A stretch of DNA of 64,000 nucleotides, from contig JAJEKV010000003.1 of assembly GCA_021234155.1 (NCBI GenBank), positions 20,696,386-20,760,385 of the forward strand, given 5' to 3'. This stretch comes from Isoetes taiwanensis. Taxonomy: Eukaryota > Streptophyta > Lycopodiopsida > Isoetales > Isoetaceae. Position numbers and translations under genes: made by a program. Below, piece by piece: positions 1 through 10,010 of the stretch. A model generated the notes under the pieces. It saw only the letters and a list, made by a program, of their open reading frames with translations. It ran no database searches and had not been told where the DNA came from. How positions within the stretch are numbered: the stretch's first letter is position 1; each line of letters opens with the position of its first letter.

Positions 1-320
1 CAGGGCTATTGACCAAAAATTGACCTGGTCAGGAATGCATTTTTGAGTGATCTGCTTTGATCAAAGTCTGTCTGACTTTATGCTCAACATTCTTCAAAGT
101 CTTGAGTAGCCTTAGCATTAAGAATCATGAGTAATCTATCTCTGGTTTGCATTTGACATCTATTCTTGCTAGGCAGACATTTTTCCCTTTAGGGAAAGTG
201 GTTCACAATCATTGTTTGAGCATTCTGCTTAGGACTTTTCACTCAGAGTGGTTGCCTTAAGCAACCTGGAGGTTCTAAACCACTGAGGTTGGAGGTTTTG
301 CCAGGAACACCTTCAACAAG
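1..320. other. anonymous non-coding DNA
   Basis: I see no gene-like reading frame, RNA or repeat boundary in this stretch. It is mixed-composition DNA that leads into the long hairpin that follows. Confidence 0.5.
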
Positions 321-919
321 GGGCTTGCCAAGCTGGCCTCTCCGAGGCAGCTTGGGATCCTGTTGGTTCCATTACATTATTACTAGCACTTGACAAGGGA
401 GGTTGGGCTAATTAAATGTCTTATGCAACTTGGAAACCCATATAATCTGGTAAAGAGTCCAATCTTATTTTCCATTAGATATCCAACAACATAGTATATG
501 TACATACATCCAAAACCTTCAACGTCGTCAAATCCACAATAAATATAACAATTAATTATGAGAAAAGTCTTCAATACAAGAGCTCTTATCATCAGAAGGT
601 TCACTCATTAAGGCATCTATAGCCGCCTGATCTCCCATTGGATTTGGGAGATCAGGCGGTTATAGATGCCTTAATGAGTGAACCTTATGAATGCTTTCTG
701 TTGAAGGTTTTGGATGTATGTACATATACTATGTGATTTGTCTTCAACATTTGTTGGATATCTAATGGAAAATAAGATTGGATTCTTTACCAGATTATAT
801 GGGTTTACAAGTTGCATAAGATATTTAATTAGCCCAACCTTCCTTGTCAAGTGCTAGTAATAATATAATGGAACCAACAGGATCCCAAGCTGCTTCGGAG
901 AGGCCAGCTTGGCAAGCCC
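321..919. repeat. long inverted repeat (giant hairpin)
   Basis: The left arm (321-637) and right arm (645-919) are reverse complements of each other around a 7-base loop (638-644). The innermost stem is GATCTCCCA/TGGGAGATC, and the outermost matched sequence is GGGCTTGCCAAGCTGGCC. By eye the arms are more than 90% identical. The left arm has an extra block of roughly 45 bases near 515-590, and the right arm has an extra ~17-base block near 740-756. A transcript across it would fold into a stem of about 270 bp. It could be a foldback element, or a locus giving hairpin-derived small RNAs. There are no transposase genes or clear target duplications. Confidence 0.85.
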
Positions 920-1433
920 ATTACACTAACCTCCCTAGTATATTTTTTTGCAGGTATTTCTTCTGCGAGGTAATTTTTTTTGTTTAATGCCTATCTAGGC
1001 GTGTCGATTTTGGTTTCAGACCTTCTCTACAGAGCCTGCATCAATGAATTTATATATCGGATGCAATAGCAAGGGCCACGATGGACATGCTCAAAACATG
1101 CGAAAATTTTCTCCATGCTGCTCGGATTGCAAGGAGCTGGGCCGATTTGCCAGTATGCTATCTGTTGGAGCCAGATTTTCGGGCGTGAAGTCGTGCTGGG
1201 CAATTCTGGATTTGCCACAGTAGCTTTTGGACCTCTACTATTCTGGATTTGTGTTTTAAACTGTGCTCATCTGGGTTTTAGTCTATGTTTTAATCTGTTG
1301 TAATATTGTGGAGATGATGGTGTTTCAATGTCTGGAATAAGAAATGATGGCGACAGAATAACAAAGAGTGGAGATAGAATAATGGTTTTGAAAAGACACT
1401 AAAAATACCAATAATCTCACTTTGATGTGGATT
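920..1433. other. no recognisable gene
   Basis: Short open frames occur on both strands but none has recognisable domains or splice context. No RNA gene or repeat was seen. Confidence 0.4.
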
Positions 1434-1549
1434 AAGAAGGGGTTGAACCCCTGTGAGAGCCCATTATGCCAAATAAAAGGGTGAGCTTGGAGGGGCAAGC
1501 CCATTTATTTTGGCTCTAATGGGCGAGCACATGGGTTTGACCCCTTTAA
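1434..1549 (-). repeat. short foldback element, copy 1
   Basis: This is a ~115-bp unit whose ends are short palindromes (AGGGGTTGAACCCCT at 1439-1453; GGGTTTGACCCCTT near the far end). Its interior has paired arms around GAGCCC and GGGCTC. Its reverse complement resembles the unit at 5304-5418 in order and spacing of motifs. It may be a small MITE-like or structured-RNA-derived repeat. Confidence 0.5.
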
Positions 1550-1902
1550 GTGGCAGGCCAGAGCAGATTTTACACCCAGCTCCAAAATCTTTTTCAAATT
1601 TATTCAAAGGGGATTGTTGCCTATTACGGACAGATCAATAGCCTATTTCTTCATTTTGTAGCCTATTGCGAGCATATCGTTTTCAAATTTTGGAATAGCG
1701 TGTGATTTTGCAATATTTCATCTAAATCCACCACCCTACCACCGGAAAAATCTTCAAGGTAGGAGTCAGAGATCAGAGCTTCAAAGTCGGAATATTAGAG
1801 ATTGGACCTTTTGGTCCTGATGAACCTTTGGCAGTTTATTTATCACAGTTCATAGCTTATTAATTAGATCTTAGATGACGGATACGCCTATGAAAACTAC
1901 TA
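1550..1902. other. no recognisable gene
   Basis: This is AT-leaning intergenic DNA before the tandem duplication. It includes some gene-like sequence (1740-1830) but no supportable exon. Confidence 0.35.
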
Positions 1903-2107
1903 CATCCGTGTTCTTGAGATGGTTCCAGATTGAGATGGATTTAAAACTAGGTTAAGCAAGAAATTTGATGTCGCCTATTTCACGCTATTTCATCTTGTCA
2001 AGTCTATCTGTGAGATTGTACAAGCTAAATGCATTCTCTTTCCCCTTATTTCTCCTCCTTTGTTTTCCTTCGCTGTCATTGTCTTTTTTTATTTAATTTC
2101 TTGGCAG

Positions 2108-2273
2108 CTTAAAATTTCCAAATGGCCGCACTCCATATAACCTTCAGAACATGGCTAGTTCAAGTACTGGTTATTGGAATCAAAGATTGATTAGAGTCTC
2201 AGGCAAAGCACTTGCCTTGAGAAAGCCGAATCCACTGTTGGAAAGTGACCAGCTTATCAAACAACCATTTGTT
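2108..2273 (+). pseudogene. exon-like block, duplicated and degraded
   Basis: It is bounded by TTCTTGGCAG on the left and GTAAGTTC on the right and is open in one frame. That frame includes the stretch SGKALALRKPNPLLES. The matching block in the second unit (2575-2745) also has an acceptor and GTAAGT donor, but carries an in-frame TAG in the same reading frame and a 5-bp difference. I do not recognise the protein family. It may be the relic of a gene exon that was duplicated in tandem. Neither copy is attached to a visible complete gene. Confidence 0.35.
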
Positions 2274-2574
2274 GTAAGTTCTTTGCATCAGACTAACAAA
2301 ATCTTATATACCATTTATGGACTATATGTATATCATATCGTATACTCATTTATGGTACATCTGTGTTCTTGAGATGGTTCTGGATTGAGATGTATTTAAC
2401 ACTAGGTTAAGCAAGAATTTGATGTAGCCTATCCTAGTTTTCACGCTACTTTATCTTGCCAAGTCTATCTGTAAGATTGTACAAGATAAATGCATTCTCT
2501 TTCCCCTTATTCTTCTTCTTCTTCTCCTTTGTTTTTCTTCTTTGTCTTGTCTTTTTTATTTAATTTCTTGGTAG

Positions 2575-2745
2575 CTTAAAATTTCCAAATGGCCGCACTC
2601 CATATAACCTTCAGAACATGGCTAGTGAAGTTCAAGTACTGGTTATTAGAATCAAAGATTGATTAGAGTCTAGGCCAAAGCACTTGTCTTGAGAAAGCCC
2701 AAGCCACTGTTAGAAAGTGAACAACTTATCAAACAACCATTTGTT
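2575..2745 (+). pseudogene. second copy of the exon-like block
   Basis: This is the paralogous copy of the block at 2108-2273, with acceptor GGTAG and donor GTAAGT kept. The frame matching LRKPxPLLES contains a stop (GTC TAG GCC), so this copy is not translatable through. The family is unknown. Confidence 0.3.
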
Positions 2746-2826
2746 GTAAGTTCTTTGCATCAGACTAACAAAGTCTTATGTACCATTTATGGACTATACG
2801 TATATCGTATGCCTCATTTAGGAAGT

Positions 2827-3349
2827 ATATAAGGAAGTTCATTCTTGATTCTTATATGGAGAAGAAAAATAGTTGAAGAAGGTCTTCTACTTACATTGTC
2901 CAAAGGCAGCTTCTTTCCATTATGCACAAAGTCTTGATCGTGCAATCCATAGACTCATGGCCACTCTTTTGTGCAGCAGTTAGTGTCCAGCCATCCCACG
3001 GTATGCAATAGGAACTCTCACCTGCTTTTACTGATGCATAATCCTCAAGCGTGTAAACTCTTCTTCTAGCATCTCCGTCGTCACCGGTGTTAGCGAGTTA
3101 TTGCAAGTTAAAATTATGGCAAGAACAAGCTTGGGAAGTTTTTTGTGCAAGGGATTAACTATAAAGGGGGGCCTCCCCTTGGTGCCCTTCAGAAGCGCCA
3201 AGTGCTACGCTGGAAAAAATGCAGAGGCTCATTGGCCAGAAGTAAAGTAATCATATAGTAACCACCAAGGGACAAGCCGTAATTGGACTACCTAAATCCT
3301 CAACCTTTATCATGTACTACATCGTCAACGTATAAATACAACCATCACA
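2827..3349. other. no recognisable gene
   Basis: Nothing supportable was found. It contains a TATAAATA-like motif and mixed-composition sequence up to the lysine-rich exon-like block. Confidence 0.35.
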
Positions 3350-3520
3350 TCATATCTGTTGAGGGATTACATTCTTTGTAGGAGATGCATTTGAACTCAA
3401 AGCTTTTGGTTCTTTCTTCACAGTCGCACCTGCCTTCGTCTTACCTCCTCCTTTTTTTGCTCTTTTCTTCACAGCAGGTCCAACATCTTGCTCATCATCA
3501 TCATTCAAACAAAGAGCCTC
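3350..3520 (-). pseudogene. possible C-terminal exon, lysine-rich
   Basis: On the minus strand a frame of about 56 codons ends in TGA at 3350-3352. It has coding-like composition: an acidic patch (LNDDDEQD), then basic clusters (VKKRAKKGGGKTKAG, TVKKEP) that look like nuclear-localisation sequence. A near-copy of its upstream part (CTTTGTTTGAATGATGA) is duplicated at 3522-3545, and stops close the frame further upstream. It is probably a gene-end fragment. The product is unknown and could be any chromatin or DNA-binding protein tail. Confidence 0.3.
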
Positions 3521-3569
3521 CCTATCTCATCATTCAAACAAAGAGCACAGATTCATACTAATTCTAAAC

Positions 3570-4500
3570 CCTAAACATGACATATTCAACAAAATTTGGA
3601 ATTATTCAGATTTAATAGATAGCACTTCAAGAACGCCATTATAAGAATATATATATTGTTTGATTCTTCTTGATTGTTATAATTTTTATATGTTCTAATG
3701 ATATAAGTTTATTTTTAAAATAAAACTATAATGGTATCAAAGAATAAACTTGATTTCCAAACTAATTTTCATTTGAATCTATTTAGAATTAGATATTTCA
3801 AGAATACAAAAATTTCAGTGATTTAATAGATTCAAAATCTAGCAATCATGATAATTAAATGAAACCTGATAGTTTGATAAGTGATTGACTTAAAACTATT
3901 ATTAGAATTTCACAATTTACAAACTTTTACACTTTTAAAAATACTTCAAGAAAAGTTTTAGGTTGAAATTAATTAAATGGTATAAACTTATTGGTTTAAT
4001 AATAATTATTGAATAATTTATTATTGATGAAATAAAATATATTGACATTTAATCAGTAATAAACTATTCATTTTTTATGAAACATAAACGTAGTCATTTA
4101 AATAATTTCAATCTAAAACTTCCTTTAAATATTTTGAAAAGAATAGTATTTTAATTATACAGAGTTATCTTAGATGAAAATTTAATTCTAAATAGATGAA
4201 ACCGAGAATTAGTTTAGAAAGCAACTTTAAACTTTAGTAAGTATTATATTTTTCATCTAAAGATAAACACACAAATTATTAAAATCAATAAGCGGCGGTA
4301 ACTAAAGTAACGGGGTGGAGAGGTAATGAGTGTAGTGGAGATAGCGCGTATCGCATGTTGGGCAGAAGTGGCAGTGGTCACATGCGCGCGTGCAGTAACT
4401 GTTGGCGATCCCATGTGCATATAATAATATAATATTATCATGGCATCCTTGAAGTACATTTATAGATTTGAATAAGTCCAAATTTTGTTAAATATGTCAT
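3570..4500. repeat. AT-rich dispersed repeat, copy A
   Basis: It shares many blocks in the same order with 42358-43160, and partly with 43520-43900. Examples are ACATATTCAACAAAA, AAACTAATTTTCATTT, CTGATAGTTTGATAAG, TTTTAGGTTGA and GAATAAGTCCAA. It has no open frames and is strongly AT-rich. Copy A carries an extra segment of about 150 bp (4275-4440) that is less AT-rich. It is probably a non-autonomous transposon family or old LTR/intron-derived repeat. Ends are not defined. Confidence 0.7.
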
Positions 4501-5303
4501 AACCCTTACAGCCATATCTAGTTAATACTTTGTGTAAATTTATGATCTATTCCCCAATAACTCAAATGAGATTAATATTGATGTAAAGAACCTGAAATTT
4601 ATCAGCAGATTTGCTTTGTGCTCCATCAGTCTTGCTTCCTCGCTTCTTTCTGCCCGAAAACGGAGGGCACAATCCATTGCCAAAATAAAGCGAGCCAATT
4701 CTTTTGTAATACCATATGTTTGCTTCTATTTAAAGGATCGGTACTTACTACCGATCTTTGGGTCGTGTCCTAAAACTACGATCCTTGGGTCGTTCCTTGG
4801 ATCAGTACTTATTACCGATCCTTTAATACTTACTACCGATCCTTGGTCGTGTCTCAGAAACCTAAGATAATATCTTAGCAAATTCTGATATATGTCAACT
4901 GTATCAACACAAATAATAAAAAATACTCGTATTGTTCCTTAGATGTGTGTATTTTTTTAAGGATCAATATTATGTATATTATGGCACAATGAACTCATCA
5001 TGTACTCTCTTTTCTTTAACTGGCAGGCTTTCAGATCCAACTGTTGCCCATCGTGAATTGCAGCTCTGTGATAGGGCATAACAGGCACTTAACAGCAGGG
5101 GAACATGCAGCCTCACCTCCAAATTCAGCCAAACCTGTGATAAACAAGCTGAATTCAGCCTCGGATGCCGAACCTGTAACAGACTGAATTCAGATGCCGA
5201 ATTCATCTTTGTGTGCTCTGGAGATGCCGAACTTGTGATAAACTGAGCTGTGAGAGTGATGATCGGAGCGGTGGGTACAGGTTTGGGTGAGGCAGCTTGC
5301 CCG
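4501..5303. repeat. intergenic DNA with short internal repeats
   Basis: A cluster at about 4733-4850 repeats ACTTACTACCGATC, GGTCGTGTC and GATCCTTGGGTCG in varying order. Another at about 5105-5235 repeats CTGAATTCAG and GATGCCGAA. No gene was recognised. Confidence 0.5.
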
Positions 5304-5418
5304 GTTAAGGGGGTCAATCCCCCTTGCTCGCCTATTATGGTTGAGATAAACAGGCTCACCCTCCTGGGCTCGCCTGTTTATCAGCGATAACAGGCTCTCA
5401 AGGGGGATTAACCCCCTC
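5304..5418 (+). repeat. short foldback element, copy 2
   Basis: It is bounded by AGGGGGTCAATCCCCCTTG and CAAGGGGGATTAACCCCC, which are each near-palindromic and roughly complementary to each other. The interior arms GAGATAAACAGGC and GCCTGTTTATC also pair. It matches the reverse complement of 1434-1549 in layout. Confidence 0.5.
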
Positions 5419-6560
5419 ATACATATTTATCAATCTTGTTAATTTGGAAATTTTTAGTTGTGGAAAAATCTTTTTGGAATTTTGTTTAGATTGATTTTCT
5501 AATGTTTGGGGGTTTTGGAATTTTGTTTAGATTGATTTTCTAAGGTTTGGGGGTTGGATTCTTGGATTTAATTAACCTCCCCATTATCCAGTCGAGAGAG
5601 CACACCGCATGATGCCACAAAACCTATATGCATGTCGGAGGCATCCATAAGGATATGTCCAACGAAATTTGCAAGCCAGGGCGCTTCCCACGTCCATGTT
5701 GTCGCATAGGTAAGAGTTGCTTTACCCTCATCTTCTTTGTTTACGGGCTTTTATCCGTCAATGTTGAGCAGAGATTTTGCACCGTTCCAGCAAAATAAAA
5801 GGAGTTCAGAGCATTTTTCAACAAGTTTTTTCCTGCATTGGCCCTTCATCAACTCTATCTAATTGTAGAAAAGCAGGCATGGTCTTTACGATATAAAAAA
5901 ACAACCTCCTACTAATTTTTGTGGTGGAATTTGATTCGGTTTTTTGGATCTATTTCATGTTTCTATATGAATCCTGGAATTTTGTGTTAGTTGGCCATTT
6001 GTTTATATATTCGATATTAGCTCAATCTAATCAAGGACAAAAATTGTGTTTGCGCTGATGGTTTTAAACAGTAAGGCAACCAGATTCATGAATTCTATGT
6101 GAAGCATGATCTGAGCTCTTCTACCTTGAGTACACAAGAGCAAACATGATGTTTCTTTTCTTTGATGCAGGAGAGGTTTTTCATTTGCCCTCTTTTTTAT
6201 GTATTTGTCTAGAGTTTCTTTTTAATATGAATTTACCAATCAAATGCAGGTTGTTGACACATTGCATGAGTTATTGATGGTCCATTGGTGCTGTTATATG
6301 GCGCCTGCTCATCTTGAGTAATGATGAGCAAAATAGAAAGAGAGAACAATTTCATTGTGCAAATTGTTTTCGAAAGCAAATTTCATATTTTATTCAATTT
6401 TCTGAGATCAGGCCAAAAGGCATAGTCGAGACAGGTGAATATTCCTGTTTAGGATAGATGCTTCCATACTCTCTCTTGCATGTCCTACCCAACAATGCAG
6501 TGGTGGCTCTTTGTCTACTCCATCGGTCGGTTCGCAATTTCACTTCTGAAGAGCATGTAG
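5419..6560. other. no recognisable gene
   Basis: The stretch contains a local direct duplication (TTTGTTTAGATTGATTTTCTAA at about 5482 and 5522). I found no exon chain, RNA gene or transposon signature. Confidence 0.35.
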
Positions 6561-6627
6561 AGTGTCATAAGGTGTTGGGTTAAGTCCCGCAATGAGCACA
6601 ACCCTCGTGTTTAGTTGTTATTTGAGA
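6561..6627 (+). pseudogene. plastid 16S rRNA fragment (nuclear insertion)
   Basis: The stretch contains GGTGTTGGGTTAAGTCCCGC and AACCCTCGTGTTTAGTTG, the highly conserved helix region of plastid/cyanobacterial 16S rRNA. Differences from the usual sequence are mostly transitions (AATGAGCACAACC where AACGAGCGCAACC is usual), as expected of methylated nuclear copies of plastid DNA decaying by deamination. Only about 65 bp are recognisable, so it is a scrap and not a functional rRNA gene. It lies 27 bp from the Tctex1-like exon. Confidence 0.85.
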
Positions 6628-6653
6628 TATGAGCAAGTTCGATCTAAGATACC

Positions 6654-6827
6654 TTTCAAGCAAATCCTAATGTCATCAGCAATGTTCATAACCATTATTG
6701 CTGCAATCTCTGCATCATATGTAGCTCCGTAAAGTTTTTTCTGCGAAACCTCTCTAATTTCTTCCGGTATTCTATAAGCTGCTTGCACATTATATGAGCA
6801 TATTTGTCCATGTGCTTTCATTCTTTG
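6654..6827 (-). pseudogene. isolated exon resembling Tctex1-type dynein light chain
   Basis: The block is preceded on the minus strand by TTTTGATGCAG and followed by GTATCTTAG, giving a 174-nt exon that ends in phase 1. The translation includes EIREVSQKKL, YDAEIAA and IADDIRICLKG. That matches the pattern of the first helix and helix-turn of Tctex1-domain dynein light chains (basic/aliphatic helix, KL..YD, IA..I...LK). The usual next segment (RYK.VVQ) is not visible downstream, so the gene is either split by long introns or just a fragment. Tctex1-type axonemal chains occur in plants with flagellate sperm. The assignment is by motif only. Confidence 0.4.
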
Positions 6828-7973
6828 CTGCATCAAAATATGGTTATTTTCAATTTATTCTTTTACAAGCTTCTTATTACTTCCAAAAAATCAAACTTGA
6901 GTGCTGATTTAATTTGTTTCATCTGATTTGGCTCTTTCAATCGCTTACCTATCATGGGAATTAAATTTGGTCCTTCGCGAGATGTGCAACATCATGATGT
7001 TAATTCTTTTGTGCCTTTCAGCAGTGCCATTTGCAGAAGAAGTGACCAAAGTCCAAGTTCCTACCCTAGTTGTTTATTGAGAGGTAAATGGCGGTGACTT
7101 TCAAGCAAACAAGCTAACAGAGTCGCCTCCTTTATTCTCTTGCTTTGTTGATTTTTCGGCTTCATCTTTTTGCCTCATTCCTCATTTTCTACTTCGTTCG
7201 ATACCTCTATATTCATTGTATCCCGAAAGGTGTTTTTTCCTGGGCAAATTACCTGTTAGCAAGTTTAGGCCAGTCACAAAGAATATTCAGATATACACTG
7301 ACATATACTTAGAATATGCCTTATACCCACGTAAACGAGGTTTTGCCCCTTAAAAATCTATGTGGGTCTGTTTTATGCTTGATATGTGCCATTTTTCGCC
7401 CGTCAAGCAGTTTTTTAGCAGCTTCTTTCCGTTTTTTTTTACACGAACTTTCCATGACGAGCAGCAATTTCTCGAGCCGTCAGCCATAAAGTTGAAGGGC
7501 AATGACGGTCGGAGAAGGCCACCAGTCAGGGAAGCTTTTGGGCGCGAATTATCTGCACTGATGATTCTCTGCATCGAACATCCTCGGGTTGCTGAAATTC
7601 ATCATTTCTCGGATCGTCCGACCCAATTACTGGTGCATCTTACCTTAATGTGGAGGTAATGCATGTTTTGGGTTTAAAAAACTCAGTTTTTTGATCTGTA
7701 TTACCACGGCTTGAAGCATGGCGACCAAACCCAATTCTGGCGAGGTATAAGCTCCCTCTTGCATTTTTAATTTATTTTTAAGGGATTAGGCTAAAAACTC
7801 GGTTTTGCAGGAGTTACTTTTTGCAAGAACACCCATTGAATCTGCAAGAAATCGGAAATTTTTGATGGAGGGAAAGAATCCAAGAAGTATGTTCCAAGTG
7901 CTAATTTTTTGCAGGTTTGGAAAAAACCTATACCCAAGACCGACAAGATACACATCAAGTTAATTAAGCGCAG
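6828..7973. other. upstream region of the split exon, no certain exon
   Basis: A plus-strand open frame at 7360-7659 and several acceptor-like sites exist, but no exon chain leading into the exon at 7974 could be supported. The sequence just before 7974 has a usable acceptor (AATTAAGCGCAG). Confidence 0.35.
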
Positions 7974-8229
7974 TTCAAGACAACATTCACTGATTTGATA
8001 GAGAGAGTTTATCAAAAACCGCTTCCGAATAATGAATTGAGAATTTTTTTTGCAAGGGCTTTCGCCTGTCCACATACTGCAAAGGCATTGCTGCATCCTA
8101 ATGAATTTAAGGTTAATTGGGCGAGTCTAGCAGATGCTTACAGGATTGGCCAAACTCAGCTGGACAAAGCGCATGTGAATGCTTTCGAGAAGAACACTAC
8201 TGCATTGCTGAATCACATAAGGTCACTTT
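7974..8229 (+). pseudogene. split terminal exon, piece 1 of 3
   Basis: This is the 5' piece of one coding exon following acceptor TTAAGCGCAG. It encodes 85 codons plus one base, including the motifs IERVYQKPLPNNELR and LLHPNEFKVNW. The TIR element inserted at 8229/8230 creates an immediate in-frame stop (CTT TAA). The next pieces are at 12264-12354 and 18285-18387. With both insertions and one copy of each target duplication removed, the total is 450 nt: 149 codons plus stop, with the frame kept at both joins. The predicted protein part is helical and charged. I do not recognise the family. Upstream exons were not found. Confidence 0.7.
8226..8229. other. target-site duplication CTTT (left)
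   Basis: CTTT directly before the left terminal inverted repeat matches CTTT at 12260-12263 directly after the right one. A 4-bp duplication is also the length that restores the interrupted reading frame. Confidence 0.6.
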
Positions 8230-8254
8230 AAGTCGTATTTAATTAAAGTGGGAC
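8230..8254 (+). repeat. left terminal inverted repeat
   Basis: This 25-bp sequence starting AAGTCGTATTTAATTAAAGT is the exact reverse complement of 12235-12259. Confidence 0.9.
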
Positions 8255-8295
8255 AAATCTCGAATTTTGGGAATTTTGGGAATTTTTCTCGAATC

Positions 8296-8608
8296 TCAGG
8301 GGGAGGGAGATGGGGCACACCTTGATAAGGAGAAGAGTAGGAGGAGAAGGAGGGAGGGGCCACAAAGTTGAAGAGGGAAGGGGCTAAGTTGGAAGAAGAG
8401 GGAGGGCTAAGTTGGAAGAAGAGGAGGGAGAGGAGAGAAAAAGGGCAAAGGAGGACGGGAGGGATATGTTGGAAGAAGGAGGAGGGAAAGGGGAGGGGGG
8501 AGGGAAGGGGAAGGGGGAGAGAGAGCAAAGAGGCAAACGAGGAGGGGAGGGTAGAGAAGAGCAAAAGGGGCAAAAGAGGAGAGGTTGGGGCAAAGGGGGC
8601 TAAACAAC
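8296..8608 (+). repeat. homopurine (GA-rich) tract
   Basis: About 300 bases consist almost entirely of G and A on the plus strand, with many GGGAGGG and GGGG runs. It could form triplex or G-quadruplex structures. Open frames in all phases here are composition artefacts, not genes. Confidence 0.85.
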
Positions 8609-8649
8609 TATTCGAAAAACTAAAAAGATTAAGTAGATAACTTAAATAA

Positions 8650-8710
8650 TATAATTAATTAATTAATTAATTAAACAATAAATAAATAATTAATTAAATA
8701 ATTAATTAGA
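8650..8710. repeat. AATT-type microsatellite
   Basis: This is tandem AATT/TTAA-rich sequence (AATTAATTAATTAATTAA and variants) inside the TIR element. Confidence 0.85.
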
Positions 8711-9901
8711 ATGGTGAGTTTTTTCTCGCATCACGAGGCGAGAATGGGTAGGCTTTTGTGCTCCCAAAATCTTCATTATCCTATCCCATGACTTAAATAA
8801 ACCTTTGACCCGTCTGGGTGGAGCTGTGGAGCCGAAAATCCGTCATCCCCCTGTGGGCATCTTGGAAATCCGGCAAATCCGTCAACTGTTGAAGCATCGA
8901 ACACCAATTAATCGACCAATTGCTTCGATTAATTCCCATTATATCTACAGAATAGAATCCCCGTGCAAATTGCTGGATTGGGTTTCGGCCATCAGTTGTC
9001 GACATGGCTCCTTTCTTCATCTGCTTCGTCTCCTCACTCTGGGTCAGATTTCCAAGCAAGTATTAGAGTCACTGCCCATGCCATAGTTACCAGTAGCATC
9101 ACTGACCCTATATATCCGCCATAGTATTTAATCCCCTTCACTACTCGCCAATACAACAAGCCATCTCCTCATTCTCTTTCCTGCATATCTTGCCCATCTC
9201 TGGCATCATTTGTGGGCCAGATATGTTGTCTCTGGCTCAGAAATTTTCGATTAGAACAAACTACATACCCGGCTCAGAAATCTTCAATCAAAACCAGCTT
9301 CGGCTCTGCTTTCTTCAACCTTCTATGATTGCTTTCTTGTGCAGTCCTGGCCCTGCTGATCCGGCATTGGGCGGCTTAGAACTCCATATCCGGCTGCAAG
9401 CTAGGATTCGACCCTTTTTTTTAAGGCAAATCCGTCATCCTTGTGAGCATCTTCGAAATCCGGCATCTTGGATTTGTCTGGCAGTGCCTTTCCTCTGCCA
9501 TTCTGCTCCTGCGTAGATTTAAAGATCTTTACAGAAAGCAAAGATATAAGGGAGCAAAGGTTCTTGCAAGAAGCAAAGATCCTTACAGAAATAATTTAGC
9601 TGTGGTTTAGAGGAAAAAGGGCAGTTACCTACGACACCAAGAGAGCGCCATAGACGCAAATTTGGGATGGTATTTGGGATGGCGCTTCACCACTGCGGCG
9701 AGGGGCTAAGCCTTCCTTTTCTTCTCAATAATCCGTCTACTTTTGGCTCTCCCATCTAGCCACCCGATCTGAAAGACTGCAAAAAACATTTGGATGTCCA
9801 CTGGCTTGTCCTGGTAAGAAGCTTTAAAGGTAAGAAGCTCCACCGTAATACTACATCTTCCTTCAAAATCAAGCTAATTTTAGTTTTCGATCTGCAGAGG
9901 C

Positions 9902-10010
9902 ATGGCCATAATGACCGCCCCAAAGACCTTTGGCTACCCTCATTTGCGGATTGATGGCTCTTCAATCTCCGCCAAACACTCTGTTTCTTCCAAGATTCAG
10001 CTCAATTCCG
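9902..10010 (+). pseudogene. possible captured first exon
   Basis: ATG at 9902 opens 36 codons rich in Ser, Lys and Ala (starts MAIMTAPKTFGYPHL) and ends at TCCG|GTAGGT, a plausible donor. The composition resembles an organelle transit peptide start, but no downstream exon could be assigned. It lies inside the TIR element, so gene-fragment capture is the simplest explanation if it is real. Confidence 0.25.

Larger units (their letters stand above)
1903..2826 (+). repeat. direct tandem duplication, ~456-bp unit x2
   Basis: Unit 1 starts at 1903 (CATCCGTGTTCTTGAGATGG) and unit 2 at 2359 (CATCTGTGTTCTTGAGATGG). The two stay alignable to about 2357 and 2826. Each copy holds a pyrimidine-rich tract, an AG acceptor, a coding-like block and a GTAAGT donor. 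The copies differ by scattered substitutions and a 5-bp indel, so the duplication is not very recent. The layout looks like a duplicated exon with flanking intron rather than LTRs, because the units abut. Confidence 0.8.

Noticed and set aside
3564-3575. Interstitial telomere repeat (AAACCCTAAAC)
   Set aside because: There is only a single unit, not an array. At most it is a telo-box.
8223-8640. Several open frames on both strands in the GA-rich tract
   Set aside because: All frames are open because homopurine sequence lacks stop codons. The translations are Gly/Glu/Lys or Pro/Ser/Leu runs without protein features.
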